64,000 bases of DNA from Costus lasius (taxonomy: Eukaryota; Streptophyta; Magnoliopsida; Zingiberales; Costaceae): assembly GCA_027563935.2 (NCBI GenBank), contig CM050447.1, positions 11,748,501 through 11,812,500 on the forward strand. The letters run 5' to 3'. Made by a program: the position numbers and the translations under genes. This document shows positions 59,178-64,000 of the stretch, in pieces. Every line of letters starts with the position of its first letter. The first letter of the stretch is position 1. The notes under the pieces are model-generated. The model ran no database searches and was not told the DNA's origin. It saw only the letters and a program-made list of their open reading frames with translations.

Positions 59178-60082
59178 CTAAAATCATCGACGTGCATGAT
59201 GAACAAGAATAAACTAAATAAGATAAATGACAATGCATCGTATTTAGATGGCAAACTAAAATATAAATGAGCTAAAGTGCACTTCTTTTCCTTCTTAAAA
59301 ATTGATTACATGATCAATACAATGAAAATAAATCAGGGAAAAAACAAAGAAATGAATAACCTCTTTTGACAAACACAAGAACAATAGCATGTTATTAGAC
59401 TTCTGAACATGACAAACATTATATTTAATCATGCTGTGAAAAATGAAAAGTGCTATACATACGAAGAACAAAAAAAGGGTTTCTCATATTCTATATTATG
59501 ATCTATAAAATACATTAATTGCGTGGAAACATATAAGATGGGAAATACTGAAAGAAAACAAGATATTTTTTCTTTCATGTTTTCTTGGAAAACCTTACAC
59601 AAAAATTTTCAGAAATTAGATAAGCATGAAAGTTTTTAGGCCAGATTGATATACCAAGATTGTGTTAATACGGCAAGAACTAACTGAGCATGTACCACCT
59701 TGGTCATATGGTGATGCACAATGAACACAGTTCTAGTGATTTTAGCACACGTTAGCTGATCCAAACAAATACCAATAGGTAAATTAGGATTGTCTTGGTT
59801 GCTCAATTATACTAGTATATAATATCCCAATGGAAAGGAAGAATCCCCATACCCTACCAATTCATTGCAATATTAGGTATTTATACAATAAATAAGCAGA
59901 TAAAATAACCTGCTCCACTAAAATAAGTTATATCTACTGTTTTGTCCATAATTATTTAATGATACAAATAAAAGACTATCTAATTAGTCATAATATGAGA
60001 TAAATATAATCATCATAATAATTTCCTTCAAGACATTGCAGCTTGTCATGTTATAGCTTGTCATACATAACATGCAACCAAC
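59178..60082. other. VPS13 intron sequence, no further exon seen
   Basis: AT-rich DNA upstream of the first visible VPS13 exon. I find no stretch with VPS13-like coding here. Confidence 0.55.
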
Positions 60083-60342
60083 CAAGGATTGAAATACCGG
60101 TACGGTGAGTTGCTGGACCGGTAGGTACCGATACCGTACCTATGAACCGGGCGACAACGACTGAAGCTTCTGGCGGCACTGGAAGCTTTGCTATAGAAGC
60201 TTCCACCCCACCCACTGCCTCCCTCCGCCATTCGCCCACGAGCCGTGCTCCGAAGGCTGTTTTGGGACGAGATGACAACTGTACCTAGACGGGATGGCAA
60301 TTGTACCAGACTTTTCGTCCAGTACAGTATGGTTTTATAAAC
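60083..60342. mobile_element. 260-bp insertion with 12-bp direct repeats CATGCAACCAAC
   Basis: CATGCAACCAAC occurs at 60071-60082 and again at 60343-60354, bracketing an insert that begins CAAGGATTGAAATACCGGTACGG and ends GTATGGTTTTATAAAC. The insert has GGTACCGATACCGTACC words and AAGCTTC motifs, as does the insertion in the copia LTR at 39354-39560. A target duplication this long suggests a retroposon or a Mutator-like event; the class is uncertain. Confidence 0.65.
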
Positions 60343-62041
60343 CATGCAACCAACTGGGTGGAAGTACTTTCCTGAGAATTTCTACCATCTGATCTTTAAA
60401 CTTGGGGGGTTTAAAATTTGATCGGATAAAATAACATTTGAAACAAAATGGTAATCGACCACCACATGCGTAGTTTTTCATACTACACCTGAACACCATA
60501 CTACTTGCAATCTATATAGAATACAAGTTGTCCCAGGACATGAGAATAGGTAACAATAGGTAATAAGCAAGTGAGAGCAAAATGTTTTAGTAGATTATGA
60601 AGGCACACCATTTTACAAGCAAGGTTTATAAAAATGGTCTAGACCAATGTCCAGGGACCTTGGATCTATAACGGTTTATACTAGACGACACCGACATGAT
60701 ACCAAGGCAAACAACATCCTCCACAATGAGTAAAAAACCGCTTTGTTGTGGGGGAAAAATCATAGTTAGATAAAAATAATGTGCAGGAAAAAATAGCTTG
60801 AAACTAATTTTCCCTCCGAGAGGATTCAAGCGAGATGAGTTAAGGGACATGATATTAATTTTACCTTTGAGGCGTGCTTGACGTCGACGATCGTAGGCGC
60901 CCAAGTGTTCACCATCTAACAATATCCTCACAGCGACCCCTTGAAGATCACCCCACTTCGCGCTTGGTGCTAGTCTCGGAAAAAGGGATTGGCGCCTTGG
61001 TGCTCACGGCAAGGGAGCAGGGCGGCGGTGCAAGGAGAGGAGGGTGACGACGCAAGGAGAGGAGGAGAGGGCGTCAGCCACATAGAGAGGAGAGAAAATT
61101 TGTGTGTAATGGCTTGACCCTTGCTTGATTATTTATACAAAACCAAATGCCTTCTCCTATGGCATGGTCGATGGACTGCCTTGATTATGTGACAAGATAT
61201 GGTGCTAAAAGAAAGAGAGGGAAAAGAGTTTCCATTAGAGGCAAAATCATATCCCCAATCATCTCCCGTCAAGGCTTTCATGCCTTGCTTGGCCAGCTAC
61301 CTAAGCGCTCCCATTAAGGCAATGGCGCCTCCTTGGTGGCGCCTTCATTAGGTGCCTGGGCCTGGGAAAACCCCTTCCTCTTTTACAAATGGTAGCAAGT
61401 GTAGTTGCCCATGCCTATGTTCATCGGGCTCTTGACCCAATGAGAAAATCCATCTTTTGACATGCGCCCCTCTTGCTGAACCCATGCACGTATGACACTT
61501 TTTGCTACAGCCCTCATTAGGATCTAAACCCAGTGAGCTCCATCTAGAGCTTGTTCATGCTCTAGGCCTCCTGTCAAAGACTTAGGCACCCTGAACCCTA
61601 CAGCTTACCCTTTATTGGACCCAAAGCCCAATTAGCTTCTTCAGATCATTAGAATAGGCACCTAACGTTGTTGCAGATCGAATCATACGAACTGTCCATT
61701 CGATCCTGCGCCATGTCCAAGTATCAAAATAGACTCAAATTAATCCATAATTTGATCTAAGGCTCCGAGATCTATAGTAATTTCCAAGTGTATGTGCGTG
61801 CGACACTGTAGATCCAATATGACGTTGGCAGTGATGAACCGAACAAATCATCACAAATAATGAGTGACATTTAACAATGCATTCCTACTACCAAGCCATA
61901 ATAATATTAGCCGACAACGCCCAAGCAACGACAAATTTTACATATATATAATACAATCTCTTTGGCTTCTGTTAATCCTAAACTAGACAAGTGTGTCACA
62001 CTTACTATTACGATCATTGAGGTGGCTCAAGCAGGAATTTA

Positions 62042-63261
62042 GGTAGCGTTTGGCATGGCTGCCCACCAGCTTTTGAGTTTGCGGATAGCCAAAAAACAAA
62101 AGCTAAATTGTTTGGCAATCAACTTCTCAGCTGCACTGTTTAGGGGAAGCGACAACAAGAGCGCTTCTCAAAGCTGAGTAGCAGCTTTCTCCCAACAGTA
62201 CCCCTTCTCCCGATTTGCTGCCATCTCGTCGCTCGTTCTCCTGATTTCTTCGCCTGTCGTAGCCAGCATTCGTCGTGGGCGTTCGATCGCCATACCATTC
62301 TCCTGATTTCTCCGTCATTGCCACCGTTCGATCGCCAGCTCCTTCTCCCAACTTCGCCATCGTCGCTAGCCCCTTCTTCTGATTTTGCTGTCATCGGCAC
62401 CATTCGATCGCCAGCCCCTTCTCCCGATTTTGTCGTCGTCGCTAGCCCCTTCTTCCGATTTCATCATCGTCGCCAACGTTCGATCGCCAGCCCCTTCTCC
62501 CGATTTGGTCGTCCGTCGCCCCCGTCTCCTTGCCTGTCGTCACTAGTCCAAGGCCTTACGGCTGCTGTTGTCGTCGCTCACGTTGAACGTTTCGACAGTG
62601 ACGAGCTATCGGCAAGGCGCCGAACAACGACGTTGGCCATCTCCCAAACCCCAATCCTTCGCATGGGGACGACGAGGGATTTGGGATTTTTTATTTTACT
62701 TTTTTTTTTTAATTTTTTTTACCAGGTATAGGTATAGAGCAAAAATAAAAAAATTAAATATAAGATTAGTCACTTAGGGAATTCTTAATCAATATGAATT
62801 TTTAAATATAAAATAATAAAAGAATATATTAATCAATACGAATTTAAAATTTATATTTGTTACGTATTATGATTATTTCTTACAATTTTATATATTATGT
62901 ATGTAGGGTTATGCACATAGGGAATTCTTGCAAAAAAAATTTTAAGATTAGTCACCTTTAAGATGAAATTCACACACACACAAATATATATATATATATA
63001 TATATAGTTGAAAAAATATATTTATTATTATATTAAATAATTTTAAATTTTTTATATATATGGATGGGAAAATTTTATTTCTTTTGTAAATTATAAAATT
63101 TTACAAGTATTTATAAATTTTTCACTCAATAAAACATAACAACATAACACTTCAAAACTGCTATCTAGACTAACTATTTTATCCAAACAGCCTCAGCTTT
63201 TTTAACCAGCTCTGGTCAAACCAACCAAAAGTTAGAAGCTTCAGCCGCCCCAAACTGACCC
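62042..63261. mobile_element. PIF/Harbinger-type non-autonomous element, TSD TTA
   Basis: The left end GGTAGCGTTTGG and the right end CCAAACTGACCC (reverse GGGTCAGTTTGG) are close to the Harbinger terminal sequence GGGTCTGTTTGG. TTA flanks both sides (62039-62041 and 63262-63264). The inside has GC-rich low-complexity units (CCCCTTCTCCCGATTT and relatives, 62190-62520), then AT-rich DNA. No transposase is visible, so it depends on other copies. Confidence 0.75.
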
Positions 63262-63413
63262 TTAATCTCTTTAATATGACTATACACCTTCAATCAATCA
63301 CTCGCGGAGGGGGATCGTAAACTGTTTTTAGAAGTAAGGGGTAAATCCTCCGTTGGTCACTCGTACTTCACATATGACTTATGACATATCCAATGATAGT
63401 TGTTATGACTCTC

Positions 63414-63428
63414 TATTTATATAGAAGC
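63414..63428 (-). promoter_or_regulatory. TATA box of the copia-like LTR
   Basis: The minus strand reads CTATATAAATAGAGAG, a strong plant TATA box about 390 bp from the inferred LTR start. Confidence 0.55.
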
Positions 63429-63816
63429 GTTAGGCTATATCAAAGTATGTCATTTATCTTATGTAAGTGCCGATGACCTCAAGTCGAAGGACTAGAGAAC
63501 CTTTTGTCATTTATGAACTTGCCCTGTGACAACCAAGGCATAGTTTCACGCGAGGCAATTCAGTACATTTTGCTTGATGTACCTATGTGTCTGCGTTGAT
63601 GCCTAGCATCCAACCAAACTATATACTAGTTTTTGTTCCTTATCCAATGAGGTACTTCAACTAGGGACTTATTTATGAGATTGAACCATATCAATCTCTA
63701 GAGATATTATTATGTTATCCAATACATCAATGCAGACATATCGATCAACATGATAATGGAATTGCCTTTATTCAATGAATGAATTTACATAGTAGAATTA
63801 GACTTTAGGGCATACA

Positions 63817-64000
63817 CACTGACATCCGCCCTACTCTACTCTTGTCTGCCTTTGCCTTTGCCTTGCTTTGTTCTCGTCTGCCTCCGCCTCCACTCGGGCA
63901 CTAAATGAGTGGGAGACATGATGGTATGTAGTGAGTGGGAGAGATGATGGTCTGCCACTGGGCAAATAGGCCTACCGGAACAACGAGAGGAAGAGAGAGA
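63817..64000. other. Sequence outside the LTR start at the window edge
   Basis: A CT-rich stretch (TGCCTTTGCCTTTGCCTTGC, GTCTGCCTCCGCCTCC) and a ~30-bp imperfect tandem repeat with GAGTGGGAGA-ATGATGGT. It could be internal retroelement sequence. No ORF. Confidence 0.4.

Larger units (their letters stand above)
60840..63816 (-). mobile_element. LTR-retrotransposon sequence (copia-like LTR), interrupted
   Basis: On the minus strand the sequence begins TGTATGCCCTAAAG at 63816, a start I know from plant copia LTRs. About 390 bp later comes a strong TATA box. It continues through 63262, is interrupted by the Harbinger-type element, and resumes from 62041 down to at least 61600. The part at 60840-61600, with GGCGCCACCAAGGAGGCGCC on the minus strand, may also belong to it. 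The lower end is not defined and no target duplication was found. It lies in the VPS13 upstream intron. Confidence 0.45.

Noticed and set aside
62127..62731. ORFs with repeated GDRT or SPDF motifs
   Set aside because: Low-complexity units inside the Harbinger-type element; both strands are open for compositional reasons.
1..64000. tRNA or rRNA genes
   Set aside because: I looked for cloverleaf-like and rRNA-conserved stretches and found none I could support by eye; a tRNAscan run would be decisive.

Overview
The window is plant nuclear DNA. It holds host genes with short exons and AT-rich introns, large and nested LTR retrotransposons, and small DNA transposons. The host genes are a plant-only NT-C2 family gene, a type-B heterotrimeric G-protein gamma subunit, a VPS13 lipid-transfer protein and a thioredoxin-like ACHT relic. 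The gamma subunit resembles the rice RGG2 type, and some repeats are rich in GGTACC motifs. This makes me lean towards a monocot, perhaps a non-grass one. That is inference only.

Layout. (1) 3-4519 (+): the 3' part of an NT-C2/EEIG1-EHBP1-like gene, seven exons, one intron of GC-AG type. A 1.44-kb solo LTR with a perfect 5-bp target-site duplication sits 122 bp after its stop codon. (2) 6.1-11.4 kb: AT-rich DNA, a probable small solo LTR, foldback MITEs, a proline-rich ORF, and a scrambled junction containing an inverted retrotransposon fragment. (3) 10.9-32.3 kb: one very large Ty3/gypsy element of Tat type. A truncated 5' LTR, primer-binding site and gag-pol (broken by stops and frameshifts) lie on the + strand. 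A multi-exon plant mobile domain (PMD) gene lies on the - strand between pol and the 3' LTR, and a ~4.6-kb 3' LTR follows. The PMD gene is itself split by a 2.0-kb solo LTR. (4) 32.3-41.1 kb: a second copy of the 7.85-10.33 kb segment, interrupted by a 6.25-kb Ty1/copia element on the - strand with both LTRs and a TACGC target-site duplication. (5) 41.2-44.65 kb: a further copy of the Tat LTR in inverse orientation, with a 41-bp minisatellite that has a three-unit higher-order period. (6) 44.7-45.7 kb (+): a fragment of an FQR1/WrbA quinone-reductase gene fused upstream of a 5'-truncated ACHT thioredoxin-like gene with a nonsense codon. (7) 46988-47334: a hAT-type MITE with an 8-bp duplication. 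(8) 47891-50384 (-): an intact four-exon G-gamma gene. (9) 52658-59177 (-): the last 13 exons of VPS13, with a large upstream intron that runs past the window edge and contains an LTR fragment interrupted by a PIF/Harbinger-type element.

The most unusual object is the antisense PMD gene in the Tat element. After removal of the LTR insertion, a long PMD exon is followed by ten consecutive short exons (15-147 nt). All of them fit a phase 1-1 model, so each could be skipped or duplicated without changing the frame. The last four lie in tandem exon-plus-intron units of about 150-160 bp, three of the exons being exactly 78 nt. A coiled-coil exon then ends the gene. The copy here is degenerate, but the architecture is clear.

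All exon boundaries were worked out by reading splice signals and reading frames by eye. Family names come from recognition of conserved motifs, not from searches.
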